A DNA stretch of 35,822 nt, taken from contig JAPUKV010000134.1 of NCBI GenBank assembly GCA_027295475.1, positions 1 to 35,822 on the forward strand, read 5' to 3'. The stretch comes from Pseudomonadota bacterium. GTDB lineage: Bacteria > Pseudomonadota > Gammaproteobacteria > Woeseiales > Woeseiaceae. A program made the position numbers and the translations under genes. Below the pieces are notes generated by a model, which worked only from the letters and a program-made list of their open reading frames with translations, was not told where the DNA came from and did no database searches. Shown piece by piece: positions 16,328-24,707 of this stretch; position 1 is the stretch's first letter; each line of letters opens with the position of its first letter.

Positions 16328-17950
16328 TCAGCGCACAATCCCCTGATCGGGAGCGAACCAGCGTTCAAGATACTCTTCAAGACTGACGGCATCGGACGCT
16401 TCGATCTCGCGCTGCCGGCGTATCGAGTCCGCCGCTTCGCCAGCGAATTCTTCCTGTCGCTCCTCTGGTAGTGGCACCAAGTCGGCGAAGTATTGTTTGT
16501 GTCCCTGAGCGCATGTCATTGCAAATTCGAAGAAACTTGTATCTGCGTCCCTCAATTCGGCGATCAACCGGGCAGACGGAGTCAGTTCAGAATCGGACAC
16601 GAGTTGCAACTGAGCATCGACGGCGTTCACGTAAACGCCGTGCTCGTCTGCTTTATCGATCAGCTCCGCGACCGACCTGACATCCCGAAGTATTTCCACC
16701 GCCCAATCAAAGAGTGAGACACCTTTTCCATTTCGCAGCAGCTCGATCGCCGGGTCGCGACCTCTCTTTGCCGTTGCCACATGGTTTTGTAAGGTTTCGT
16801 CCTTGCTCTTTTTCCCGAACGGCGGACTTTCCTTCAGCAGGCAGTATATAAGGAACGCCTCCATGAAGCGCATAGCATTTTGATTGATACCGACCGGGTC
16901 GAAAATGTTGATGTCCAATGATCTGATCTCGACATATTCGATACCACCGCGTGTGAGCGCAGCGGTCGGTCGTTCACCGGAAAAAGCCACTCGCTTGGGA
17001 CGAATTGGACTGTAGTACTCGTTTTCGATCTGTAGCTGGTTCATGCTGAGTTGCTTGTATTCGCCGTCCTTCTTGAGCCCGATTGCCTGATACAGGGGTT
17101 CTGGCGTCATCATGGCTGTGTTGAGATCACGGATGTAGTCGTCGAGGTTGTTCAATGATATGTCGAGTCCGGCCTGAGTCTTGCTGCTGTAGCCCAGGTC
17201 GCTCATGCGCAAAGAAGTCCCGAAAGGCTCGTAGAGAGTCTCATCGTTCAGGCTCTCCATTTCGGGCCCTGCACCCGCACCAAACGACTTGCAGACGGCT
17301 GGAGATGCACCGAATAGATAGAGCACAAGCCAGCCAAAGCGCCGGAAGTTTCGAATGAGTCCGAAATAGGCGTCCGACCGGAACTCATCCTCGGCACTGC
17401 GGTTTTGTTCCAGCTCCTTATAAATTGGCCAGAATGTCGTTGGCAGAGAATAGTTAAAGTGAACACCGGCGATTGTCTGCATAGTCCTGCCGTAACGGTA
17501 ACCGAGGCCGTTCCGATAAATGGTCTTCATTCGGCCGACATTTGACTCGCCGTAGTATGCGAGTGGTATTTCCCGATCCTCCGGAATACGGCAAGGCATA
17601 CTCGTGGCCCAAAGGAGTTCATCGCCCATTGCGTCGTAGCTGAACTGGTGTATGTCGCACAGGAAGCGCAGCGCTTCCCAGGTATTCGAAAACGATGGCG
17701 TAATGAACTCGAGCAATGCCTCTGAGAAGTCAGTGGTGATAAAGCGGTTGGTCAACGCGGAGCCGAGAGATTCCGGATGCGGGCGATCGGACAAGTAGCC
17801 GTCCAGTTGAACACGCAAGGATTCTTTTTCGATGCCTATCAGGCCACCCCACAGGATATTGGATGGGCTCGCCGCCGCCAGTTTGTTCATGCGTAGTTCG
17901 AAAGTCTTGGACAAAAGGACGATCTCCGACCGGACTTGCAGCGTAGTCAC
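16328..17950 (-). CDS. gshA: Glutamate-cysteine ligase (gamma-glutamylcysteine synthetase)
   Basis: ATP-dependent ligation of glutamate to cysteine, the first and rate-limiting step of glutathione synthesis, in the cytoplasm. The 540-residue protein matches the gammaproteobacterial class-1 GshA over its full length (E. coli about 518). It has IGIEKESLRV near residue 40, TDFSEALLEFITP, the central MQTIAGVHFNYSLP, and YVEIRSLDINIFDPVGI. The start is the GTG at 17950, with AAGG four bases upstream; an internal ATG at 17890 would also keep the whole conserved domain but has no ribosome site. No gshB is present in the window. The gene is divergent from the DUF2845 gene. Confidence 0.95.
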   Translation of the reverse strand: MTTLQVRSEIVLLSKTFELRMNKLAAASPSNILWGGLIGIEKESLRVQLDGYLSDRPHPESLGSALTNRFITTDFSEALLEFITPSFSNTWEALRFLCDIHQFSYDAMGDELLWATSMPCRIPEDREIPLAYYGESNVGRMKTIYRNGLGYRYGRTMQTIAGVHFNYSLPTTFWPIYKELEQNRSAEDEFRSDAYFGLIRNFRRFGWLVLYLFGASPAVCKSFGAGAGPEMESLNDETLYEPFGTSLRMSDLGYSSKTQAGLDISLNNLDDYIRDLNTAMMTPEPLYQAIGLKKDGEYKQLSMNQLQIENEYYSPIRPKRVAFSGERPTAALTRGGIEYVEIRSLDINIFDPVGINQNAMRFMEAFLIYCLLKESPPFGKKSKDETLQNHVATAKRGRDPAIELLRNGKGVSLFDWAVEILRDVRSVAELIDKADEHGVYVNAVDAQLQLVSDSELTPSARLIAELRDADTSFFEFAMTCAQGHKQYFADLVPLPEERQEEFAGEAADSIRRQREIEASDAVSLEEYLERWFAPDQGIVR

Positions 17951-18016
17951 TCAGCCTTCATATGACATGCGAGCTAGCGGCCACCTTTCCCGGACTATAT
18001 CAGCCAAATGCTCAGG

Positions 18017-18045
18017 TTGTGAGCCGAAGGTCAGACTTTTAGTTT
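18017..18045 (+). promoter_or_regulatory. Candidate sigma-70 promoter for the DUF2845 gene
   Basis: TTGTGA and TAGTTT are separated by 17 bases, placing the transcript start about 40 bases before the ATG at 18095. The match is moderate and judged by eye only. Confidence 0.35.
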
Positions 18046-18094
18046 AGTATTAAGGAGTCAGCTTCCGCTGCCCGGATGAACTGAAGGAATTTCG

Positions 18095-18472
18095 ATGCAG
18101 GTCATGGCAAAACTCTCAATATCACTGGTGCTGGTTGCCACGGCATTGTTGGCGAGTGATCCCGCTCATGCGCTGCGATGCGGTAGCCGGCTCGTGATAG
18201 ATGGAATGTACGAAAGCGAAGTCAAAGCGATTTGCGGGGAACCGATTTCCGAACGCCGTCTTGGATACGTGCTCCGATCCCACATTGACCGACGCCATGG
18301 TTTGTCAAAGACCCGGTATTACGGGTATGGCGGTTTTTACCGTGAGGTATTGGTGACCGAGCTCATATTCAACTTCGGGCCCAGAAAGCTGATGCGTAAG
18401 ATGAGGTTCGAAGGTGGGATACTCACCTCGATTGAAACCATTGGTTATGGCTACCGCAAGAAACGCAAGTGA
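18095..18472 (+). CDS. DUF2845-type secreted small protein
   Basis: The 125-residue product has a signal peptide (hydrophobic SISLVLVATALLA, cleavage probably after AHA near residue 26). The mature domain begins LRCGSRLVIDGMYESEVKAICGEP, the pattern I associate with DUF2845, whose two cysteines may form a disulfide. The function of the family is unknown; it is periplasmic by inference. GAAGGA precedes the ATG at 18095, which favours this start over the ATG three codons later. The basic tail (YGYRKKRK) is notable. It is transcribed alone, divergent from gshA. Confidence 0.82.
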   Translation: MQVMAKLSISLVLVATALLASDPAHALRCGSRLVIDGMYESEVKAICGEPISERRLGYVLRSHIDRRHGLSKTRYYGYGGFYREVLVTELIFNFGPRKLMRKMRFEGGILTSIETIGYGYRKKRK

Positions 18473-18559
18473 TCGAATGCCAACCATTTCACAAATTCGC
18501 TGAATTGATCGTACTATGATTACCCAAGGCCCTCGCAGACACCCGGAGTTGGACATCCA

Positions 18560-18967
18560 ATGAGCGAATCAAGATTTCGTCGTCTTCAAGACAAAGCGGC
18601 CGGACCGGCAACCCTTATCAATGAAGGCTGCAAGATCACCGGCGCTATCTCCACCACTGGTGATTTTCTGCTTAGCGGTGAGATCGACGGCGAATGTAAT
18701 GTGACCGGCTCGCTTACGGTCCTGGACAAGGGCCTCTGGAAGGGAACGATCAAGGCGACAACCGTCGTAATCGCCGGAACGGTGGAAGGAGATATCATCG
18801 CCAGCGGCCGCGTGGAAATAAGCGATACGGCCAGAATCACCGGGACAGTCACCGCCGAGGCCATCGCCGTCGCTGAAGGCGCTATCGTTCAGGGAAAAAT
18901 GAAAACGACGAACAAGATCGACCCGGTCGAATTTATTGAGAAACGGAAGACCGAAAAATCCGGATAA
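18560..18967 (+). CDS. Bactofilin (polymer-forming cytoskeletal protein)
   Basis: The 135-residue protein has a central right-handed beta-helix of short glycine-spaced repeats (about 20-110), seen in INEGCKITGAISTTGDFLLSGEIDGECNVTGSLTVLDKGLWKGTIKATTVVIAGTVEGDIIASGRVEI. This is the bactofilin (DUF583) pattern. Bactofilins self-assemble into filaments at the membrane that help shape the cell or place envelope enzymes. The N-terminal basic tail and Lys-rich C-terminus are typical disordered ends. GGAG lies about 11 bases before the ATG. No M23 peptidase or other usual partner is adjacent. Confidence 0.93.
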   Translation: MSESRFRRLQDKAAGPATLINEGCKITGAISTTGDFLLSGEIDGECNVTGSLTVLDKGLWKGTIKATTVVIAGTVEGDIIASGRVEISDTARITGTVTAEAIAVAEGAIVQGKMKTTNKIDPVEFIEKRKTEKSG

Positions 18968-19037
18968 GCGGTTCCGGCTGCGCCCAGCCTGAATGTTTCA
19001 ACAATCTGCTGCGCTCCGCCGTGTCGAAATACTCTGG

Positions 19038-20363
19038 CTAACGGTCGACAGGATCGATGCTTATCTCAACCCTGTTATTCTGAGCCGCGATTTCGTTCCA
19101 GAAATCCGCGGTAATGTCGGGCGTAACAATCGGATATGGGATCAGGGGCTCATCGTTACCGCGGGAGAATATGCTGATCTGGATTTTTCCGCCTGTTTCC
19201 GCGCTGACGGTATTCGCGAAGTTCGCAAATGCGACCGACTGTTGAAGTCCCATCTCGTATGCAGCAACGGGTTCAAAGCCGATCTGCTGGCAATGTTCCA
19301 CAGTACGGTTCGACGGGGCCAAATCGTAGCCGTCGGAACCACCGCCAATCATGCAGAAATTGCCGACATGTGTTTCGACAACAATTTGACCCGAGAAACC
19401 CATGTCGAGCAGGTGCTGCACCAGGCCCTCGAGCAGCGACAACCTTGTATTGCCGAGGGGAAGCTCACCGAATGAATAGCGTCTGGACTGATTAACACTC
19501 CATTCCACGGCGGCAATCGCCGTCGAACCTGCGAAGCCGAATGACCGCTCGTATTCATTCCGGCGCTGTTCCGCTTCGTTCGCACCGCCGGCCTCTATCG
19601 ACTGTTGCTGCGCAAGGGCATTTAACAAATTCACGTTTTGTTGTTGCACTTCCTGCCAACTCTGCTCCCGCTGCCAATACAACCAGCCAAAAACGATTAT
19701 CACAACGATCAGCACTGACACGACGGCGATAAAGCGCCCTGGTAGTTGTTCTGGCGGGTCAGCTGACGTTCCGGGTTCTTCACTTGCGCCAGGTGCGCGG
19801 ATCTCGTCTGCAACACGGGCAGCGATCGCCTCGTAGCTGTCCAGCAGGTCTCTTCGCAGGATCGCGCGTTGCTGGTCGAACAGGTCCTTAATCAGTTCAC
19901 GCAAATCCTGATCGAACTTTTCGAGGGCCGGATAATCGCCGCTCGATGCAGCGTCATTCGCTTCCTCGCGACGCTCGATGCGCTCGGCTTCATCACCTAT
20001 GACCCGAAGCGATTCCAGCACTTTGGAAACTTCGACAGGTTCAACCTGCTTCGGCAAGACACCGACCGCGCCGAGTGCGCGTGCCTGCCCGACATACACC
20101 TCCCCTTTTTGCGACGTGTACATCATGATCGGTATCGTCGCCGTGTCGGGATTGTTCTTGATTGCAGTGACAGCCTGAAAGCCGTCCATCCCGGGCATCA
20201 TGTGATCCATGAAAATCACATCCGGCCTGTGTGCATTCAGATAGTCCAGGGCGGACTCGGCGGTCTCTGCCGTATCGACATCGAGCTCGTGTGCCTCAAG
20301 CATCCGCTTCAGCACAACCCTTGCGGTTTTCGAGTCATCGACAATGAGCGCAGTCTTATTCAA
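19038..20363 (-). CDS. Response-regulator receiver fused to a transmembrane helix and periplasmic OmpA-like domain
   Basis: A 441-residue protein in three parts. Residues 1-120 are a complete receiver: acid pair D9/D10, phospho-acceptor D53 (FMDHMMPGMDG), T83 and K105. A helical linker rich in Glu/Arg (130-190) leads to one membrane helix (about 211-230, FIAVVSVLIVVIIVFGWLYW). The outer part has a coiled coil (QQQ-rich) and a domain with the beta-alpha order and final NNRVEISI of OmpA/MotB-type domains, though divergent. The start is the TTG at 20363, which has AGGAAGG seven bases upstream and begins exactly at NKTALIVDD. The open frame to 20408 has no ribosome site. No histidine kinase is adjacent. 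Confidence 0.88.
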   Translation of the reverse strand: MNKTALIVDDSKTARVVLKRMLEAHELDVDTAETAESALDYLNAHRPDVIFMDHMMPGMDGFQAVTAIKNNPDTATIPIMMYTSQKGEVYVGQARALGAVGVLPKQVEPVEVSKVLESLRVIGDEAERIERREEANDAASSGDYPALEKFDQDLRELIKDLFDQQRAILRRDLLDSYEAIAARVADEIRAPGASEEPGTSADPPEQLPGRFIAVVSVLIVVIIVFGWLYWQREQSWQEVQQQNVNLLNALAQQQSIEAGGANEAEQRRNEYERSFGFAGSTAIAAVEWSVNQSRRYSFGELPLGNTRLSLLEGLVQHLLDMGFSGQIVVETHVGNFCMIGGGSDGYDLAPSNRTVEHCQQIGFEPVAAYEMGLQQSVAFANFANTVSAETGGKIQISIFSRGNDEPLIPYPIVTPDITADFWNEIAAQNNRVEISIDPVDR

Positions 20364-20699
20364 TGGATTTCCTTCCTGAAAGCCCATTAAAGCCCAAACC
20401 AGCTGCAAATCCTTTGAATTATGTCACCAAATACGAAAAATCCGGGGCTGACGTCGATAGTTTACCCACAATGATCGCTGGCTAAAACAGCGTGGTTGGC
20501 TATATAAAGAGCTCGATTCGATACAAAAACGGCAGGAGTGGTAAACTCAAGCCTGCGTCGCGGAATCTTGAGGTTCCAGCGGCTGAGGGCCCGACCAGGA
20601 GCAATACCGGATCGGTCCCAACAATAAGAAAAGTGACCGGCGGTTCTGACAGGACAGCAATAGACTGAATCTGTCTCGGCCGACAGAGTCGAATAAGAA
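20364..20699. other. 336-base divergent intergenic region
   Basis: This gap lies between the receiver fusion gene (-) and the GGDEF/EAL gene (+), so it should hold both promoters. I see an A/T-rich TATATAAA near 20502 but no confident promoter, riboswitch or small gene. Confidence 0.4.
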
Positions 20700-21500
20700 A
20701 TGATTGGCAGAATATTACCGAGATATCTCATGCTAGCGGCGACGCTGACTCTGGTCGTTGTCGGTCTGATGCTGTCTCTGTTCTATGGCCAGTACCGGTG
20801 GCTGGCGACCGATATCGTCGCAAGCAGCGTGAAGGAACATAACGCAATACTCGAAGGCAGATTTGCGGGTCGTGCCAGAGCGCAGCTACACAGAATCGCC
20901 GATTCCGTGGCGGCCACAGCAAGCCGGGACGACTCTGCTTCGATTTCCCTTTTGCTCGAAAAGGCAGCACTCGAGAACGAAAACCTTGTCGGTGTTCGAT
21001 ATGTGCGGCGGGGCCGGCCCAACCTGCAGGCAGGTAGCGTACCTGAGCAAGCAGGCGACCAATCGACGCAGTGGACCACTGATAATCTTTACCTGACGTA
21101 CCCGATTACGATGGACGGCAACATTCTCGGCGTGCTGGTCAGCAACTTCACACTCGATGAAGTGCATCGTGAATCGGCGAGATTTCGGGATCAATTACTC
21201 AGCACGGGGGATGAACGGCGTCGTGCGAGCTTTGTCTGGATAGGCATCGCTACTTTGCTCGTGGTGGCCCTGTGCGGCGTGGTGATCTGGCTTATCGTCG
21301 AAAATCAGACCGCACGCGTCCGCGCATTGAAAGTACAGGCGAAGAAACTCAGCGATGCCGACTTCGGTGAGCCGTTGCAGGTGCTGCACGGTGATGAACT
21401 GGGTGATCTTGCCGAAGTATTCAATGAGATGCGCGAAAAACTGAAGCGAACCACGATCTCGCGTGATTACGTCGATAGCGTGCTTTCGAGTATTAATTAA
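20700..21500 (+). CDS. N-terminal part of a split sensor GGDEF/EAL protein (TM-periplasmic-TM-HAMP)
   Basis: The 266-residue product has helix 1 at about 7-27, a periplasmic sensor region of about 150 residues, helix 2 at about 179-202 (FVWIGIATLLVVALCGVVIWLIV), and a HAMP domain (205-255, with GDELGDLAEVFNEMREKL). It ends in DYVDSVLSSIN, the usual lead-in to a PAS domain, then TAA. The sequence after the stop continues the PAS domain in the same frame. By itself this would be a membrane protein with no output domain. Confidence 0.75.
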   Translation: MIGRILPRYLMLAATLTLVVVGLMLSLFYGQYRWLATDIVASSVKEHNAILEGRFAGRARAQLHRIADSVAATASRDDSASISLLLEKAALENENLVGVRYVRRGRPNLQAGSVPEQAGDQSTQWTTDNLYLTYPITMDGNILGVLVSNFTLDEVHRESARFRDQLLSTGDERRRASFVWIGIATLLVVALCGVVIWLIVENQTARVRALKVQAKKLSDADFGEPLQVLHGDELGDLAEVFNEMREKLKRTTISRDYVDSVLSSIN

Positions 21501-21560
21501 ACCATCATTGTTACGTCCGCTTCCGGAACTATAAATAAAATACACGACGCTACCGCAAGA

Positions 21561-23150
21561 ATGCTCAACTACACCGAAGAGGAATTGCTGGGCCAACCGC
21601 TGGACCTGATCGTAGATAAACGCAAAAGCCGTGTGCTCGAAGCGGACGTCCCTTCAGGCATCCCCCGGGAGGCCTTCCTGCTGACCAAATCCGGAGAATC
21701 CGTACCGGTTTCATACACCGCCTCGCACATCAGCGGCGACGACATCGATTCGGAAGACCGCATAATTGCCGCGCAGAACATCACCGAGCGCCGGCGCGCC
21801 GAGCGGCGGATTCGATATCTTGCGCGCATCGATGCGCTTACAAAAATACCGAACCGGATGCAATTCCAGCACCTGTTGCAAAGAGCCATTGCGCGTGCTC
21901 GCCGTAACAAGAAGACACTTTGTCTTTTCTACGTCGATATCGATCGTTTCAAGGACGTCAACGATACCTTTGGTCATCTCGCCGGCGACACGACTCTTGA
22001 AACAGTTGCGGAGCGGTTGACCGCAGTGCTTCCCGACGAAACTGTCATCGGTCGTCTGGCTGGCGACGAATTTGCGGTTATCGTTGACGGTCTTGCAGGT
22101 GAGGACCTGATCAAACCGAAGCTGGACAAACTGGCTCAGCGTGTGCTCGATCGCCTTGCAGAGCCGTTTTTTGTTCAAGGGCACGAAGTCTTCATGACCG
22201 CGAGCATGGGCATTGCCCGCTGTCCCGAGGATGCACCAAACGTCATTGATCTGCTGCGCAATGCCGATGCGGCGCTTTATCACGCCAAGAAGGAAGGCGG
22301 TAATGTTTTCTCTCACTACGCGCCTGCGATGAACGAGGCTGCTGTTGAGCGCCTCATGACCAAGAGCAAACTCAAGCGAGCGTTCGAACGTGACGAGTTG
22401 CTCGTACATTACCAGCCGAAGTACAACCTGGAGACCGGCGAGGTTTGCGGGGCCGAGGCACTTGTGCGGTGGGAGCTGCCGGAAAGGGGCATTATTTATC
22501 CATCTGACTTCATTCCGATCGCTGAGGAAACAAACCTGATCGTCGAGATCGGCGAATGGGTTCTTGATCGAGTGTGCGAGGATTTTCGGTACTGGCAGCG
22601 CTCTATATCGGCGCCCGGTCGCGTGTCAGTAAACCTGTCGCTCAAACAGCTCCGCCAGCGGAATTTTATTGGTCGCATCAGTTCGATTCTTCGGGGCCAT
22701 CAGATTTCGCCGACTTCGCTGGAGCTTGAAATTACCGAGACAACCCTGATGGAGAACCCGACTCGGACAATCAAATTGCTGGATGAGCTCTATGCGTTGG
22801 GCCTGCATCTATCTATCGATGATTTCGGTACCGGCTACTCGTCTTTGAGCGCTTTGCAACAGTTTCCGATCAGCACGTTGAAAATTGACCAGTCCTTTGT
22901 GCGTGAAGTTGCAACAAATTCGGATGACGCAACAATCGTCGGCACGATCATCCACATGGGCAAAAACCTGCAAATGGACGTTGTCGCGGAAGGCGTCGAG
23001 ACTGAGGAGCAATTGAATTTTCTCCAAACACTCGAGTGCACTTACGTGCAGGGCTTACTGTTCGGCGCGCCGATGAGTTCCGATAACTACCTCAAATTAC
23101 TACTTGCACAGGCCGAGGGAACAGATACGCATCGCGCACTCTTTGCCTGA
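21561..23150 (+). CDS. C-terminal part of the split protein: PAS remainder, GGDEF and EAL domains
   Basis: The 529-residue frame has most of a PAS domain (to about 75), a GGDEF domain with the signature AGDEF (RLAGDEFAVIVDG), and an EAL domain. The EAL domain keeps its catalytic landmarks: EALVRW, VNLSLKQLR, LEITETTLM, SIDDFGTGYSSL, LKIDQSFV, VAEGVETEEQ and LFGAPM. It should be able to hydrolyse cyclic-di-GMP. AGDEF replaces GGDEF, usually still active, and no RxxD inhibitory site precedes it. The ATG at 21561 lacks a ribosome site, and no ATG, GTG or TTG occurs between the stop and it, so separate translation would be poor. Confidence 0.8.
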   Translation: MLNYTEEELLGQPLDLIVDKRKSRVLEADVPSGIPREAFLLTKSGESVPVSYTASHISGDDIDSEDRIIAAQNITERRRAERRIRYLARIDALTKIPNRMQFQHLLQRAIARARRNKKTLCLFYVDIDRFKDVNDTFGHLAGDTTLETVAERLTAVLPDETVIGRLAGDEFAVIVDGLAGEDLIKPKLDKLAQRVLDRLAEPFFVQGHEVFMTASMGIARCPEDAPNVIDLLRNADAALYHAKKEGGNVFSHYAPAMNEAAVERLMTKSKLKRAFERDELLVHYQPKYNLETGEVCGAEALVRWELPERGIIYPSDFIPIAEETNLIVEIGEWVLDRVCEDFRYWQRSISAPGRVSVNLSLKQLRQRNFIGRISSILRGHQISPTSLELEITETTLMENPTRTIKLLDELYALGLHLSIDDFGTGYSSLSALQQFPISTLKIDQSFVREVATNSDDATIVGTIIHMGKNLQMDVVAEGVETEEQLNFLQTLECTYVQGLLFGAPMSSDNYLKLLLAQAEGTDTHRALFA

Positions 23151-23296
23151 AAACAGGTGCTCGTAACACACTGATAGATCATGGTGTTATTCCGGCACTT
23201 CCCTGCTACGCGGCAACGTGATTAAATAACCCTACACTTGTCAAGCACAGCTTGGTCGCTGATCCAGCACCGATTTTCGAGAGCTAAGTCCGTACT

Positions 23297-23656
23297 ATGA
23301 TTAGATTGATCAAAGCAAGTTGCACGCTCGCAGTTATTACTTTCGCGCCGTTAGCTCTGGCCTGTGACTATCCGAAACGTGTATCGATTCCGAACGCCAG
23401 CGTTGCTACAAAAGATCAAATGATTGCCGGTCAGAGAGGCGTCAAGAAATATATGGTGGATATGGAGGAGTATCTCGCCTGTATCGCCGAAGAGGATGAG
23501 AAAATACGCGCCGGCATCGAGGATCCCGACCTGTTGGTGGAAGCGCAGCGTGACGAGATGCTGGTGAAGAAACACAATGCTGGCGTTGAGGAAATGGAGA
23601 GAGTCGCTGCTGATTATAATGAAGCGGTGAAAACCTACAAAGCTCGGAAAGACTAG
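23297..23656 (+). CDS. Small secreted protein of unknown function
   Basis: The 119-residue product has a signal peptide (IKASCTLAVITFAPLALA, cleavage about residue 22). The mature domain begins CDYPKRVSIPNASVATKDQMIAGQRGVKKYMVDMEEYLACIAEED, with two cysteines that could pair, then a long charged alpha-helix ending KTYKARKD. I do not recognise a named family. The start follows from the signal peptide. It stands alone, between the GGDEF/EAL gene and the end of the psp operon. Confidence 0.75.
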   Translation: MIRLIKASCTLAVITFAPLALACDYPKRVSIPNASVATKDQMIAGQRGVKKYMVDMEEYLACIAEEDEKIRAGIEDPDLLVEAQRDEMLVKKHNAGVEEMERVAADYNEAVKTYKARKD

Positions 23657-23768
23657 CCTGTCACTAGCGGCGCTTATTGAGGTTTTCCGGGTGCGCCCAT
23701 TTCTTCTGTATGATCAATTCAGCAAACACTAAACACAGTTCCGCCGGTATCGTGTCGCCGTCTTGACA

Positions 23769-23990
23769 CTACAGGTCGTCGATTTCGTGCTTAAGGTCAA
23801 ACCGATTCTCGGTGACGATGCGTTCAAGCACCCGGATACGTTCCTCCAGTACATCGACTTTCGACAGCGTCTCTTCCAGCTCCGTGTCTACCTCTGGTTT
23901 GCTGTGGCGGCGCTTTATGTAAGTCTGAATGACGTTCGCAAACATCACAATTGCGACGATGCAGAGGACGAATACAAGGCTACTGTTCAT
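23769..23990 (-). CDS. Small membrane coiled-coil protein, last gene of the psp operon
   Basis: The 73-residue product has one N-terminal helix (about 4-24, SLVFVLCIVAIVMFANVIQTY) and a charged coiled coil. Its end, RIRVLERIVTENRFDLKHEIDDL, follows the same residue pattern as the PspC tail encoded at 24028-24414 (RLARLERYVTSSRFKLDQEFRNL). Overall the layout (helix plus coiled coil) is like PspB. AAGGGA sits at good distance before the ATG, 37 bases after the upstream pspC stop. It is probably an accessory envelope-stress membrane protein interacting with PspB/PspC. Confidence 0.78.
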   Translation of the reverse strand: MNSSLVFVLCIVAIVMFANVIQTYIKRRHSKPEVDTELEETLSKVDVLEERIRVLERIVTENRFDLKHEIDDL

Positions 23991-24027
23991 TTGTGTCCCT
24001 TAACATTTTCGTGGCATGTCGAACTTA

Positions 24028-24414
24028 TCAGAGGTTTCGAAACTCCTGGTCGAGTTTGAAACGTGACGAAGTAACGTAACGTTCCAGCCTCGCCAGCCGG
24101 CTGTCCAGCGACTGAAACCGGCGGCGCACGTCTCCCAGTGTCTGCGCGGGCGCCGACCTGACCGCTTTTCTGAATTCCGGATCATACTCCCGTTGCCTGC
24201 TTTCATCCGGTCCCGTGGGAACCAGCAACACCGTGCCAAAATAGACCAGTAATGTCATCGGCATGGCCATCAGGAAAGCAACAAAGGCCAGTATGCGGGT
24301 AACTCTCAAGTTAAATCCGAAGTAATCGGCGAGACCCGCACATACGCCGCCCAACATCGCTTTCTCACGGTTGCGATAAAACTTCCGACGACTGATGGAG
24401 TCGTATCGGCTCAT
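24028..24414 (-). CDS. pspC: PspC, envelope stress membrane protein
   Basis: The 128-residue PspC-domain protein has an N-terminal FYRNREKAMLGGVCAGLADYFGFNLRVTRILAFVAFL, a membrane segment (about 40-67), then a coiled coil ending RLARLERYVTSSRFKLDQEFRNL. This C-terminus aligns with that of E. coli PspC, so of the two PspC-domain genes this is the likelier orthologue. PspC with PspB senses inner-membrane damage and draws PspA away from PspF. Its ATG overlaps the upstream stop by four bases (ATGA), giving translational coupling. Confidence 0.92.
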   Translation of the reverse strand: MSRYDSISRRKFYRNREKAMLGGVCAGLADYFGFNLRVTRILAFVAFLMAMPMTLLVYFGTVLLVPTGPDESRQREYDPEFRKAVRSAPAQTLGDVRRRFQSLDSRLARLERYVTSSRFKLDQEFRNL

Positions 24415-24707
24415 GAGTGGCTCCAGTGATCATATCGTCGGCGGCGCCGCCAGAACTGGTATTCGCTAAATCTCCCGGAATAGATCAGCGGCTTCTCACG
24501 AAACAGCAATGTCGCTGCGACATAAAGCAACGCAGTCGCCCAGGTAAACAGGCACAGGCAGATCACCGCAATCACGCGTACGGTACCAACGTTGAAGTTT
24601 CCGAGTTCCGCTATCCCTGCACAGACTCCAAAAATCCAGCCGTTTTCCCGATCACGGTACAGGCCCCGCAACGGGCCATGGTCCAGGTTCCAGGTGTCTC
24701 TGCTCAT
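24411..24707 (-). CDS. Additional short PspC-domain membrane protein
   Basis: The 98-residue protein is built around GLYRDRENGWIFGVCAGIAELGNFNVGTVRVIAVICLCLFTWATALLYVAATLLF: a PspC domain with one or two membrane segments, ending in an Arg/Tyr-rich tail without the coiled coil of true PspC. GGAGGAAGAA precedes the ATG at 24707, which overlaps the pspB stop by four bases. An upstream in-frame ATG at 24722 is less likely. It is inserted between pspB and pspC, where E. coli has no extra gene. Confidence 0.87.
   Translation of the reverse strand: MSRDTWNLDHGPLRGLYRDRENGWIFGVCAGIAELGNFNVGTVRVIAVICLCLFTWATALLYVAATLLFREKPLIYSGRFSEYQFWRRRRRYDHWSHS

Larger units (their letters stand above)
20700..23150 (+). 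pseudogene. Sensor diguanylate cyclase/phosphodiesterase gene interrupted by one in-frame TAA
   Basis: Reading 20700-23150 in one frame gives about 815 residues with a single stop at 21498-21500: ...VDSVLSSIN-stop-TIIVTSASGTINKIHDATARMLNYTEEELLGQ... The sequence across the stop is a normal PAS start, with no frameshift or missing segment. One base change (for example to GAA or CAA) would restore it. It may be a recent nonsense mutation, a sequencing error or a stop-codon readthrough. The rest is intact and shows no decay. Confidence 0.8.

Noticed and set aside
18993..19475. Plus-strand open frame of 160 codons
   Set aside because: It lies opposite the OmpA-like end of the receiver fusion gene, has no ribosome site and no domain; a shadow frame.
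20530..20640. Cyclic-di-GMP riboswitch before the GGDEF/EAL gene
   Set aside because: I could not match the GEMM core residues or the paired elements in this leader.
20462..20731. Minus-strand frame of 89 codons between the receiver fusion and the GGDEF/EAL gene
   Set aside because: Overlaps the true start of the GGDEF/EAL gene, no ribosome site, non-protein-like sequence.
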